Assembly: GCF_004123805.1 (NCBI RefSeq) | Contig: NZ_RWJX01000003.1 | Location: 1 to 64,000 of the forward strand | Reading direction: 5' to 3' | From: Cellulomonas endophytica | Lineage (GTDB): Bacteria > Actinomycetota > Actinomycetes > Actinomycetales > Cellulomonadaceae | DNA length: 64,000 nt | Part shown: in pieces, positions 53,193 through 60,770 of the stretch | How the letters are laid out: each line of letters opens with the position of its first letter | Position numbering within the stretch: the stretch's first letter is position 1 | Notes under the pieces: model-generated | Told to the model about the DNA's origin: nothing | The model's input: the letters and a program-made list of their open reading frames with translations, nothing else | Database searches by the model: none | Program-made: the position numbers and the translations under genes

Positions 53193-53221
53193 TTGACAGC
53201 GCGGGAACGCTCCCACACGCT
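53193..53221 (+). promoter_or_regulatory. GH6 cellulase promoter with CebR/CelR-type operator in the spacer
   Basis: TTGACA (53193-53198) and CACGCT (53216-53221) are spaced 17 bases apart. The spacer contains CGGGAACGCTCCCA (53202-53215), matching the actinobacterial cellobiose-repressor box TGGGAGCGCTCCCA at 12 of 14 positions. A bound repressor would lie exactly between the two promoter boxes. Confidence 0.85.
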
Positions 53222-53291
53222 CGTCGGGCGGGCCCGGCGACGACGCGGGGGCCCGAGGACCGACCCGACCACGACGAGGTGGAGGACGACC

Positions 53292-54584
53292 GTGACGCGA
53301 GTGAGAGCGCTCCCGGGACGCGGCAGGACGGGGCGACGGGGGTGGGTGGCGGGCCTGCTGGCCGCGGGCCTCCTGCTGGCCGCCGCGGCCCCGGCCGCCG
53401 CCGAGGACGTGCTGGACCCCGGCACGGACCTGTCCGTGGACCCGGCGAGCACGACCCTCGAGGCCGCCGCCTCCCTCACGGGCCAGGCGCGGGCGGACGC
53501 GGAGCTCCTCGCGTCCTTCCCGACGGCGACCTGGTTCACCGACGGCAGCCCCGGCCAGGTGAAGAACGAGGTGCGGACCGTCGTCGCCGACGCCGCCCGG
53601 CGCGGCGAGGTCCCCGTGCTCGTCGCGTACAACCTGCCGTACCGCGACTGCGCCCAGTACTCCGCGGGCGGGGCCAGGGGCGTCGACCAGTACAAGGCCT
53701 GGGTCCGCCAGCTGGCGCACGGCATCGGCGACCGGGAGGCCGTCGTCGTCCTCGAGCCCGACGGGCTGGGGATCATCCCCTGGTACACGACCCTCGACGG
53801 GCAGACGGAGTGGTGCCGGCCGTCGACCGTGGACGCGGCGACGGCGGCCGACCAGCGGTTCGAGATGCTCGGGTACGCCGTGGACGTGCTGGGCGCCAAC
53901 GCGCGCACGGCCGTCTACCTCGACGCCACGCACAGCGGCTGGCTCTCGGTGGAGGAGGCGACGAGCCGCCTCCTGCGGGCGGGCGTGGAGCGCGCCGACG
54001 GGTTCTTCCTCAACGTCTCGAACTACGAGTACACGCAGAACAACGTCGCGTACGGCACGTGGGTCTCCTCGTGCCTGGCCTACGTCACGCAGGTCGCGCC
54101 CGGCGGCTACGGCGAGTGCGGCGACCAGTTCTGGAGCGGCGGCCCGGCCAACGGCTGGACGGGCGTGGCCCTGTCCTCGGCCGGCCGCTGGAGCGACACC
54201 GCCGCCGACCCGGCGCTGAGCACGGCAGGGCTGACCTCCCGCTACGCGGCCCTGCTCGGCGACGTCGAGCCCACCACGCACTTCGTCGTGGACACGAGCC
54301 GCAACGGCCGCGGCCCGTGGGTCCCGGACCAGGTGCTGCCCGACCCCGAGGTGTGGTGCAACCCGCCGGACCGCGGCCTGGGCGACCGCCCGACGACGAG
54401 CACGGGCCACGCGCTGGTCGACGCCTTCCTCTGGATCAAGGTGCCCGGGGAGTCGGACGGCCGGTGCCTGCGCGGCACCGCCGGGCCGCAGGACCCGGTG
54501 CGCGGCATCGTCGACCCGGCCGCGGGGCGGTGGTTCCCGCAGCAGGCGCGCGAGCTGGTCGCGCTCGCCGTGCCGGCGCTGTGA
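53292..54584 (+). CDS. Secreted glycoside hydrolase family 6 endoglucanase/cellobiohydrolase
   Basis: The 430-residue protein has a signal peptide (VAGLLAAGLLLAAAAPAAAE). The GH6 domain shows both family signatures: YNLPYRDCAQYSAGG near residue 115 and VVVLEPDGLG near 155 with the catalytic acid Asp. Further Trp and Asp substrate residues appear in LDATHSGWL and GVALSSAGRW. It hydrolyses cellulose beta-1,4 bonds by inversion. No carbohydrate-binding module is attached. The GTG at 53292 follows GGTGGAGGACG. CebR-type boxes in the promoter and just inside the coding start imply induction by cellobiose. Confidence 0.93.
   Translation: MTRVRALPGRGRTGRRGWVAGLLAAGLLLAAAAPAAAEDVLDPGTDLSVDPASTTLEAAASLTGQARADAELLASFPTATWFTDGSPGQVKNEVRTVVADAARRGEVPVLVAYNLPYRDCAQYSAGGARGVDQYKAWVRQLAHGIGDREAVVVLEPDGLGIIPWYTTLDGQTEWCRPSTVDAATAADQRFEMLGYAVDVLGANARTAVYLDATHSGWLSVEEATSRLLRAGVERADGFFLNVSNYEYTQNNVAYGTWVSSCLAYVTQVAPGGYGECGDQFWSGGPANGWTGVALSSAGRWSDTAADPALSTAGLTSRYAALLGDVEPTTHFVVDTSRNGRGPWVPDQVLPDPEVWCNPPDRGLGDRPTTSTGHALVDAFLWIKVPGESDGRCLRGTAGPQDPVRGIVDPAAGRWFPQQARELVALAVPAL
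53302..53315 (+). promoter_or_regulatory. Second CebR-like box at the start of the GH6 coding region
   Basis: TGAGAGCGCTCCCG matches the CebR consensus at 12 of 14 positions and lies 10 bases after the GTG, 100 bases downstream of the first box. It could act as a roadblock or as a looping partner. Confidence 0.65.
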
Positions 54585-54586
54585 CA

Positions 54587-54626
54587 CCGGGGGACGGCGG
54601 TGCCGGCCGGCACCGCCGTCCCCCGG
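54587..54626 (+). terminator. Perfect 20-base inverted repeat after the GH6 gene
   Basis: Arms 54587-54606 and 54607-54626 are fully complementary without a spacer, starting two bases after the stop codon. This is a very stable hairpin and the probable terminator of the cellulase transcript. Confidence 0.88.
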
Positions 54627-54685
54627 CCGTCCGGCCCTGCGCGCGGCGCGGTTGCCGCCCCGACCTGCAGGACTAGGTTCGCCGC

Positions 54686-55156
54686 ATGGCCGTCGTCCAC
54701 CGCATCGTCGAGAGCCCCGCCGCCGCCGTGCTGGAGGTGCTCGCGGACGGCTGGACCTACGCGAGCTGGGTCGTCGGCGCGTCCCGCATCGAGGGGGTCG
54801 ACCCGAGCTGGCCCGAGCCCGGGTCGCGGCTCGCGCACTCCGTGGGCCCCTGGCCCCTGCGCATCGACGACGTCACCGTCTCCCGCGGGTGGCGCCCGGA
54901 CCAGGGCGTCGTGCTGCAGGCCAAGGGCTGGCCGCTGGGCGAGGCGCGGGTCGTCGTCACCGTGGAGCCCCTCGGCGAGGGCCGCTGCCGCGTGACGATG
55001 GAGGAGGACGCCACGGACGGGCCCGGGCTGCTCGTGCCGGGCCCGCTGCGCCAGGCCGTCCTGCGGTTCCGCAACGTGGAGTCCCTGCGCCGCCTCGCCC
55101 TGCTCGCCGAGCGGCCGACGCCCGAGCAGGGCCGCGGGGGCGACCCGGAGGACTGA
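54686..55156 (+). CDS. SRPBCC family (polyketide cyclase/lipid-binding fold) protein
   Basis: The 156-residue START-like protein has IVESPAAAVLEVLADGWTYASWVVG near the N-terminus, RIEGVDPSWPEPGSRLAHSVG and a C-terminal helix LRFRNVESLRRLALLAE, as in proteins that bind a small hydrophobic ligand in a deep cavity. No catalytic residues are evident. The ATG is 6 bases after TAGGTT (leaderless). It converges on a CrtI-like oxidoreductase gene, and both could act on lipids or isoprenoids. Confidence 0.82.
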   Translation: MAVVHRIVESPAAAVLEVLADGWTYASWVVGASRIEGVDPSWPEPGSRLAHSVGPWPLRIDDVTVSRGWRPDQGVVLQAKGWPLGEARVVVTVEPLGEGRCRVTMEEDATDGPGLLVPGPLRQAVLRFRNVESLRRLALLAERPTPEQGRGGDPED

Positions 55157-55182
55157 GCGCGAGGCGCTCGCGCCGGCAGCCC

Positions 55183-56781
55183 TCAGCGCGCCTCGTCGCG
55201 GAGCACGCGGCCCCATACGGACTGCACGACCCGGGCACGGGCGGACCCGAGCGCGCCGGACTCCTTCAGCGCCACCCGGGCGGCGTTCCACCCCGGGGCG
55301 CCGTGGACGCCGCCGCCGGGGTGGGCCGAGGCGCTCGCCAGGTACAGGCCGCGCACGGGCGTCTCGGGGCGCCCGAGCCCGACCGTGGGCCGGAAGACGA
55401 GCTGCTGGTGCAGGTTGGCGGTGCCGCCGTTGATCGAGCCGTGGTGCAGGTTGGCGTCCGCGGCCATGAGGTCGTCGGGCGTCTGGCGGTGCCGGGCCAG
55501 GACCGTGTCCCGGAAGCCGGGCGCGGTGCGCTCGATCGCCTCCTCGACGCGGCGCTCCTCGTCGGCGGCGGTCGCCTCGTCCCACGTCATCCCGTGGGGC
55601 AGGTGCGTGTAGGCCCACACGGACTCGGTGCCGGCGGGGCTGCGCGTGGGGTCCGCGGTGGTCATCTGCCCGACGAGCAGGAACGGGTGCTCCGGGACGC
55701 GGCCCGTCGACAGGTCCGCCGCGACGTCGACGAACCCGTCGAGGTCGACCCCCAGGTGCACGGTGCCGGCGCCGCGCGCGTCCGGCGAGCGCCACGGGAT
55801 CGGGCGGTCCAGCGCCCAGTTCATCTTGAAGGTCGGGTGGTCCCACTGGAACCGCGCGACGTCGCGCAGGAGGCGCTCGGGCAGGTGCCGGGCGTCGACG
55901 AGGCCCCCGTACAGCGCGGGCGCGGTGACGTCCGCGAGGACCGCGCGCCGGACCGCGACGCGCTCGCCCCCGGCGGTCCGCACCGCCACCGCACGGCCGT
56001 CCCGCACCTCCACCGACGTCACGCGCTCGCCCGTGCGCACCTCCCCGGTCCCCGCGGCCACCCGGCGGGCCAGCGCCTGCGCCAGCTCCCCCGCGCCGCC
56101 CTGCGGGACGGGGAAGCCCACGTCCTGCCCGAGCATCGCCAGCAGCCACCCGAAGAGCCCGCTGCCGGCCGCGTCCGGGGGGATGTCGGCGTGCATCGCG
56201 TTGCCCGCCAGCAGGAGGCCGCCGCCCTCGCCCCGGAAGTTCTCGTCGGCCAGGCGCCTCACCGGCAGCGTGGCGAGCCGGGCGAGGTCGAGCGCGCCGG
56301 TCGCGCCCGTGCGGCGCAGCACCCGCGCGAGCGCCCGCACCGGCGGGACGGGCGTGAACAGCGCGTCGAGCAGCGGGTCGCGCAGCCGGCGCCAGTGCGC
56401 GGCCATGGCCAGCCAGGCGTCGCCGTCGCCCGCGCCCCAGGCCTCGAGCCCCGCGGCGGTGTCCTCCGGGCGGTCGCGCAGCACCGCGGTCCGACCGTCG
56501 TCGAGGGCGTGGGCCAGCACGTCGGGGGCGCGGACCCACGTGAGCCCGTGGTCCTCCAGGTGCAGCCCGCGCACGAGCGGCGACGCGGCCGCCAGGGGGT
56601 AGAACGCGCTGAAGAGGTCGTTGCGGAAACCCGGCGCCGTCACCTCCGCCGTCCGCACCGCGCCGCCGACGTCGGGCTGCGCCTCCAGGACGAGCACGTC
56701 CCAGCCGGCGTCCACGAGCGCGTTCGCGCCGACGAGGCCGTTGGGCCCCGCCCCGATGACCACCGCGTCGACCGTCCGCAC
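55183..56781 (-). CDS. FAD-dependent oxidoreductase related to phytoene desaturase/CrtO
   Basis: The 532-residue enzyme opens with the FAD motif VVIGAGPNGLVGANALVDAGW and LEAQPDVGGAVRTAE. It has FSAFYPLAAASPL near residue 65, and the C-terminus contains GLYLASASAHPGGGVHGAPGWNAA, the FAD-binding signature of CrtI/CrtO-like and RPE-type NAD(P)/FAD proteins. It is distinct from the crtI in the carotenoid operon at 47.1 kb and could act on a carotenoid, retinoid-like or other lipid. The GTG at 56781 has GAGGGGG upstream. Confidence 0.87.
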   Translation of the reverse strand: MRTVDAVVIGAGPNGLVGANALVDAGWDVLVLEAQPDVGGAVRTAEVTAPGFRNDLFSAFYPLAAASPLVRGLHLEDHGLTWVRAPDVLAHALDDGRTAVLRDRPEDTAAGLEAWGAGDGDAWLAMAAHWRRLRDPLLDALFTPVPPVRALARVLRRTGATGALDLARLATLPVRRLADENFRGEGGGLLLAGNAMHADIPPDAAGSGLFGWLLAMLGQDVGFPVPQGGAGELAQALARRVAAGTGEVRTGERVTSVEVRDGRAVAVRTAGGERVAVRRAVLADVTAPALYGGLVDARHLPERLLRDVARFQWDHPTFKMNWALDRPIPWRSPDARGAGTVHLGVDLDGFVDVAADLSTGRVPEHPFLLVGQMTTADPTRSPAGTESVWAYTHLPHGMTWDEATAADEERRVEEAIERTAPGFRDTVLARHRQTPDDLMAADANLHHGSINGGTANLHQQLVFRPTVGLGRPETPVRGLYLASASAHPGGGVHGAPGWNAARVALKESGALGSARARVVQSVWGRVLRDEAR

Positions 56782-56910
56782 CCGTCCCCCTCGTCGCACC
56801 GCGGCCCGCCGCGCGCCGCGGCACCGCCCGGCACCCGCGCCGTCCCCGCCACGCTCGCACGTCCCGTCGCCCGTCGCGCGCGGGCGGGGCGTGCACCCCG
56901 GGACGACCCC

Positions 56911-57264
56911 TCAGTCCCAGCCGAGCGCGTGGAGCCGGTCGTCGTCGATCCCGAAGTGGTGCGCGATCTCGTGCACGACGGTGACGGCGACCTCCTCGAC
57001 GACCTCGTCGGCGTCCTCGCAGAGGCGCAGGGTCGGCAGCCGGAACACCGTGATGCGGTCCGGGAGGGACCCCGCCGCCCACCAGCCGTCGCGCTCGGTG
57101 AGGGGGGTGCCCTCGTAGAGCCCGAGCAGCTCGGGGTCGTCGGCCGGCGCCTCGTCCTCGACGAGCACGACGACGTTGTCCATGAGCGCCGTGAGCTCGG
57201 GGGGCACGAGGTCGAGCGCGTCGCGCACGGCGTCCTCGAAGGCGTCCCGCGTCATCTCGACCAC
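56911..57264 (-). CDS. Small zincin-like metallopeptidase family protein
   Basis: The 117-residue protein has the zinc motif HEIAHHFGI (HExxH) near residue 102, with an additional Asp behind it in DDDRLHALGWD. It opens EDAVRDALDLVPPELTALMDNV, the typical start of the small bacterial zinc-peptidase-like family (minimal zincins). Its substrate is not known. GTG 57264 is 6 bases after CACGAT and in frame with ATG 57255, so either start is possible. It is divergent from the tRNA cluster. Confidence 0.87.
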   Translation of the reverse strand: MVEMTRDAFEDAVRDALDLVPPELTALMDNVVVLVEDEAPADDPELLGLYEGTPLTERDGWWAAGSLPDRITVFRLPTLRLCEDADEVVEEVAVTVVHEIAHHFGIDDDRLHALGWD

Positions 57265-57293
57265 GGCCCCATCGTGCGGCCGGAGGGGCCGTT

Positions 57294-57323
57294 TTGGAGA
57301 TCGGGCCCGGGGTCGCGTACATT
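57294..57323 (+). promoter_or_regulatory. Promoter of the tRNA-Glu-Asp-Phe cluster
   Basis: TTGGAG (57294-57299) and TACATT (57318-57323) are spaced by 18 bases, about 42 bases before tRNA-Glu. It stands out as an A+T-richer patch in very G+C-rich DNA. Confidence 0.78.
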
Positions 57324-57364
57324 GAACCCCGGTCTTCCGACGCCTCGACGTCCGGGGCGGCAAC

Positions 57365-57437
57365 GCCCTCATCGTCTAGCGGCCTAGGACCCCGCCCTTT
57401 CACGGCGGTAGCACGGGTTCGAATCCCGTTGGGGGTA
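57365..57437 (+). tRNA. tRNA-Glu (anticodon TTC)
   Basis: The cloverleaf has the anticodon stem CCGCC/GGCGG around loop CTTTCAC (anticodon TTC), T arm CGGG-TTCGAAT-CCCG and acceptor GCCCTCA/TGGGGGT with G-T pairs. It is the first gene of a three-tRNA cluster. Confidence 0.96.
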
Positions 57438-57500
57438 CGAGCTCGGCAGCACGGCGCAGGTCAGCACGGCAGCAGGAACAGCAGGAAGGTCTCACCACGA

Positions 57501-57574
57501 GGCCCCGTAGCGCAGTTGGTTAGCGCGCCGCCCTGTCACGGCGGAGGTCGCGGGTTCAAGTCCCGTCGGGGTCG
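57501..57574 (+). tRNA. tRNA-Asp (anticodon GTC)
   Basis: The anticodon loop CTGTCAC gives GTC. The acceptor GGCCCCG pairs with CGGGGTC, the D arm is GCGC...GCGC, and the T arm is CGGG-TTCAAGT-CCCG. The discriminator is G, and CCA is not encoded. Confidence 0.96.
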
Positions 57575-57608
57575 CTCCACCACCCGGTCCCCGGACCCGG
57601 GTGACCAC

Positions 57609-57684
57609 GGCTCTGTAGCTCAGTTGGTAGAGCGCACGACTGAAAATCGTGAGGTCACCGGATCGACACCGGTCGGAGCCACCA
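57609..57684 (+). tRNA. tRNA-Phe (anticodon GAA)
   Basis: The anticodon loop CTGAAAA gives GAA, stem CACGA/TCGTG. The acceptor GGCTCTG pairs with CGGAGCC. The discriminator A is followed by an apparent encoded CCA, unlike the other tRNAs here. It is the last gene of the cluster, directly before a terminator. Confidence 0.95.
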
Positions 57685-57685
57685 C

Positions 57686-57725
57686 CGACGCAGGCCCCGG
57701 AGCACATGCTCCGGGGCCTGCGTCG
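57686..57725. terminator. Strong terminator after the tRNA cluster
   Basis: A perfect 19-base inverted repeat (57686-57704 with 57707-57725) ends the tRNA transcript and also faces the 3' end of the convergent M20 gene. Confidence 0.9.
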
Positions 57726-57755
57726 TGCTCGGGCCCCGTCGCCACGGCGCCCTGC

Positions 57756-59003
57756 TCAGCCGTGCGTCCGCGGCCCCGGCGCCGCCCCGTCGTCGGGCAG
57801 CGTGTGCAGCACGAGCGCGACGAGCGCCGCCCGGTCCAGCAGCGTCGGGAACCGGACGTGCTCCGCCTCGGCGTGCGCCCCGCCGCCGTGCGGCCCGAAG
57901 CCGTCGAGCGTCGGCAGGCCCAGGGCACCCGTGGCGTTCGTGTCGGCCGCCCCCGGGGCGGGACGCGCCGTCACCGGGGTCCCCAGCACCGCGGCGGCCG
58001 CGGCCACCGTCGCCAGCAGGCCGGCGGAGGCGGCACCCGGGGCCCAGGTCGGCCGGTGCGTGAGGACCTCCGCGGCGAGCCGGGCCCCCGGCCGCACGGG
58101 CGTCAGCGCGGCGAGCGCGTCGAGCACCTCCCGCTCCACCGCGAGGTCGCCGAAGCGCAGCCCCAGCAGCGCCTCCGCGTGCCCGGCGACGACGTTCGCC
58201 CGCCCGCCGCCGGACACCGCGCCGGCGTTGAGGAGCACGGTGCCGGGCCGACGGGCGGCGACGTCCGCGGCGAGCCCCCGCACGGCCAGCAGGGCGTCGA
58301 CGAGCTCGTCGATCGCGGAGACGCCCTTCTCGGGGTCGACGGCGGCGTGCGCCTCGCGCCCCGTCACCGCCAGCCGCACGCGGGTGGAGCCCAGCCGCGC
58401 GTCCTTGAGCGCCCCGTCGGCGTGCGGCGCCTCCAGGCCCAGCACGGCCGCCACCCCGTCGGCGACCTCGGCCACGAGCGCGGCCGACGTCGGGGAGCCG
58501 ACCTCCTCGTCCGCGACGACGACGAGGCGCACCGGCCGGTGGTCGGTCCCGGTCGCCGCCAGCGCCGCGAGCGCCGTCTCGGCAACGACGAGGCCCGCCT
58601 TCATGTCGAGGGTGCCGGGCCCGGCGACGACGTCCCCGCTCTCGCGCCACGGCACCGCGCCGGCGAGGGTCCCGACCGGCCAGACGGTGTCCGCGTGCCC
58701 GACGAGGAGCACCGGCGCGGCCCCCGCCCCGGCGCCGGCCCCCGGGACGTCGACGACGAGGTGCGGGCCCAGGTCGCCCACGACCGTCCGGGCGCGCGCC
58801 CCCGGCAGGGCGCCGAAGGCCTCCGCCAGGAGGTCGACGACGGCGGTGACGGCGGCGACGTCCCCCGTCGGCGACTCGAGGTGGACGAGGTCGCGCAGGC
58901 GGCGGAGCGCGCGGTCCGCGCGGCCCGCGACGGCCTCGCGCAGGGCCGCCGCCGCCACGGCGGGGTCGGGGCGGGCGCCCGGGGGCACCGGGGCAGCGGT
59001 CAT
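57756..59003 (-). CDS. M20 family metallopeptidase/deacylase (candidate N-succinyl-amino-acid desuccinylase)
   Basis: The 415-residue protein has the M20 zinc motifs: LLVGHADTVWP near residue 95 (His and Asp), GTLDMKAG near 120 (bridging Asp) and ADEEVGS near 155 (catalytic and metal Glu). A lid domain follows, with TGREAHAAVDPEKGVSAI containing the conserved His. It resembles ArgE/CPG2-type deacylases. The ATG is 6 bases after TATGCT (leaderless). It lies back-to-back with the GNAT-SIS-racemase operon, so removal of the N-acyl group from racemised amino acids is a plausible job. Confidence 0.87.
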   Translation of the reverse strand: MTAAPVPPGARPDPAVAAAALREAVAGRADRALRRLRDLVHLESPTGDVAAVTAVVDLLAEAFGALPGARARTVVGDLGPHLVVDVPGAGAGAGAAPVLLVGHADTVWPVGTLAGAVPWRESGDVVAGPGTLDMKAGLVVAETALAALAATGTDHRPVRLVVVADEEVGSPTSAALVAEVADGVAAVLGLEAPHADGALKDARLGSTRVRLAVTGREAHAAVDPEKGVSAIDELVDALLAVRGLAADVAARRPGTVLLNAGAVSGGGRANVVAGHAEALLGLRFGDLAVEREVLDALAALTPVRPGARLAAEVLTHRPTWAPGAASAGLLATVAAAAAVLGTPVTARPAPGAADTNATGALGLPTLDGFGPHGGGAHAEAEHVRFPTLLDRAALVALVLHTLPDDGAAPGPRTHG

Positions 59004-59133
59004 GCGGGCAGCATACGCACGGCATCCGTCCGCGACCCGGGGCCGGCACGTGCCCGCGCGGACACCCCTGAGCCGCTGACACGAGCCGCCAGGCCCTTCC
59101 GTCCGGCGACATACGTTCCGTAAGGTGGCGCGG

Positions 59134-59955
59134 GTGACCACGCCGTCGCCGTCCCCGCCCGGGTCCGCCGCGCCCGACCTGGGAGCCGTCCGGGTCGAGG
59201 AGCTGCACACGGCCGAGGACCTCGACGCGGCCTCCCGGCTCTACCGCACCGTCTTCGGCTACACCGGGCCCGAGGCCGGGCTCAACCGCCGCCTGCTGCG
59301 CGCCCTGGCGGTCAACGGCGGCGCGACGCTCGGCGCCCGCGTCCCCGGTGGCCCCCTGCTCGCCTTCGCCTACGGCTTCCCGGGCCTGAGCGCGGGCGTC
59401 CCCTACTTCTACTCGCAGGCGGCCGTGGTCGCGGCGGGGGCGCAGGGGCTCGGGCTCGGCCGGCGCCTCAAGGCCGCCCAGGCCGACGCGGCGCGCGGCC
59501 GCGGCTTCACGACGATGCGGTGGTCCTTCGACCCGCTGTACGCCCGCAACGCGCACGTCAACCTCGACGTCCTCGGGGCGGTCGGCCGCTGGTTCCACCG
59601 CGACCTGTACGGCGACGGCGACTCCGACCGGCTCGTCGTGGAGTGGACCCTCGCGACCGCGGACGAGCCGGACGGTCCGGGCGGGGCGGGTGCCGTCCGG
59701 CCGGGGCCGTGGCGCACGTACGGGCCGCAGGACTGGGGGCGGCCCGACCCGCACCCGGACCGCCCGGACGCGCTCGTCGCGCTCCCGCTGCCCGCCGGGG
59801 TGCAGGTCGGCGCCGGCGACCGCGCGGCCGCGGCCGACGTGGCGGCCCGGCTCGGGCACGCGCTCGACGCGCTGCTCGCCGCCGGCCTCCCGGCCGTGCG
59901 CTGCGTGCGCCAGGACGCGACGACGGCCGTCTACGTCTGCGCGGCGACGCCGTGA
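59134..59955 (+). CDS. GNAT-fold acyltransferase (COG3375-like), candidate amino-acid N-succinyltransferase
   Basis: The 273-residue protein has an acyl-CoA-binding region AAGAQGLGLGRRLKAAQADAAR near residue 110, FTTMRWSFDPLYARNAHVNLDVLGAVGRW near 130-160 and a C-terminal extension. This is the layout of the predicted GNAT proteins found beside N-succinylamino acid racemase. TAAGGT (59121-59126) lies 7 bases before GTG 59134, favouring this over GTG 59125. Its stop overlaps the SIS gene start (GTGA). Specificity for D-amino acids and succinyl-CoA is inferred from context. Confidence 0.85.
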   Translation: MTTPSPSPPGSAAPDLGAVRVEELHTAEDLDAASRLYRTVFGYTGPEAGLNRRLLRALAVNGGATLGARVPGGPLLAFAYGFPGLSAGVPYFYSQAAVVAAGAQGLGLGRRLKAAQADAARGRGFTTMRWSFDPLYARNAHVNLDVLGAVGRWFHRDLYGDGDSDRLVVEWTLATADEPDGPGGAGAVRPGPWRTYGPQDWGRPDPHPDRPDALVALPLPAGVQVGAGDRAAAADVAARLGHALDALLAAGLPAVRCVRQDATTAVYVCAATP

Positions 59956-60770
59956 GCGCGGGGACCCCGGGCGGTGCCCGCGGACCCGGCGCCACGACCG
60001 ACGCCGGGTCCGACGCCGGGTCCGACGCCGGGTCCGACGCCGGGTCCGACGCCGGGTCCGACGCCGCGAGCGACGACCGGCTGCTCGATTCGCCCTCGGC
60101 CCGGTTCGGCGCCCGGCTGCAGGGCACGGCGTCGGCGGTCGCGCTCCAGGCGCGGCTCGTCGAGCAGGAGCGCCGGACGCTGGGGGCCGTCCTCGACGAG
60201 CACGTCGCCTCCGGGGCGCTGCTGCGGGCCGCGGCCCTCACGGTGGCGGCCCGCCGGCGCTTCGTCCTCGGCAGCGGCAAGTCCTTCGCGTACGCGACGC
60301 TCCTGGCCACGGACCTGTCGGCGGCGCTGTCGAACGTCACGCTCGTCGACGACACGATCGTCGGCGCCCTCGACGTGCTCACGGAGGTCCGGGACACGGA
60401 CGTCCTCGTCGCCTTCTCCTTCCGGCGGTACCGGCGCACCACGGTGGCCGTCGCGGAGCAGTTCGTCGCCGCGGGTGGCACGCTCGTGGCCGTGACGGAC
60501 GACGCCCGCGCCCCGCTGGCCGCGCACGCCGCCGTGACGGTGGTGGTGCGCACCGGCAGCGCGTCCTACGCCGACTCCCCCACCGCCGTCGCCGCGACGA
60601 CCCACCTGCTGTCGGCGCTCACGACCGCGAGCTCCAAGGGCGCCCGCCGGCGGCTCGCGCACCGCGACCGCCTCAGCGTCGACCTCGGCCTGCACCTGGA
60701 CGCGTCGGACGCGCCGCGGCGCGGGCCGGGCGTCGGGGGGAGCGGGCACCGCGCGGAGGGGACGCCGTGA
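59952..60770 (+). CDS. SIS domain protein (RpiR/MurR-like, without a visible HTH)
   Basis: The 272-residue protein has a SIS domain at about 95-210: FVLGSGKSFAYATLLATDLS, DTDVLVAFSFRRYRRTTV and AGGTLVAVTDDARAPLAAHA are the usual sugar-phosphate-isomerase landmarks. In RpiR regulators an N-terminal DNA-binding domain of about 75 residues precedes this. Here that position holds a Gly-Ser-Asp-Ala repeat and a helical stretch without an HTH pattern. It may be an enzyme or a regulator that lost DNA binding. It is coupled by overlaps to the genes on both sides. Confidence 0.83.
   Translation: MSAGTPGGARGPGATTDAGSDAGSDAGSDAGSDAGSDAASDDRLLDSPSARFGARLQGTASAVALQARLVEQERRTLGAVLDEHVASGALLRAAALTVAARRRFVLGSGKSFAYATLLATDLSAALSNVTLVDDTIVGALDVLTEVRDTDVLVAFSFRRYRRTTVAVAEQFVAAGGTLVAVTDDARAPLAAHAAVTVVVRTGSASYADSPTAVAATTHLLSALTTASSKGARRRLAHRDRLSVDLGLHLDASDAPRRGPGVGGSGHRAEGTP
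60001..60060 (+). repeat. Five exact 12-base tandem repeats in the SIS gene
   Basis: The unit ACGCCGGGTCCG is repeated five times without change and encodes Ala-Gly-Ser-Asp units near residue 17. Perfect identity suggests recent expansion. Confidence 0.95.
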
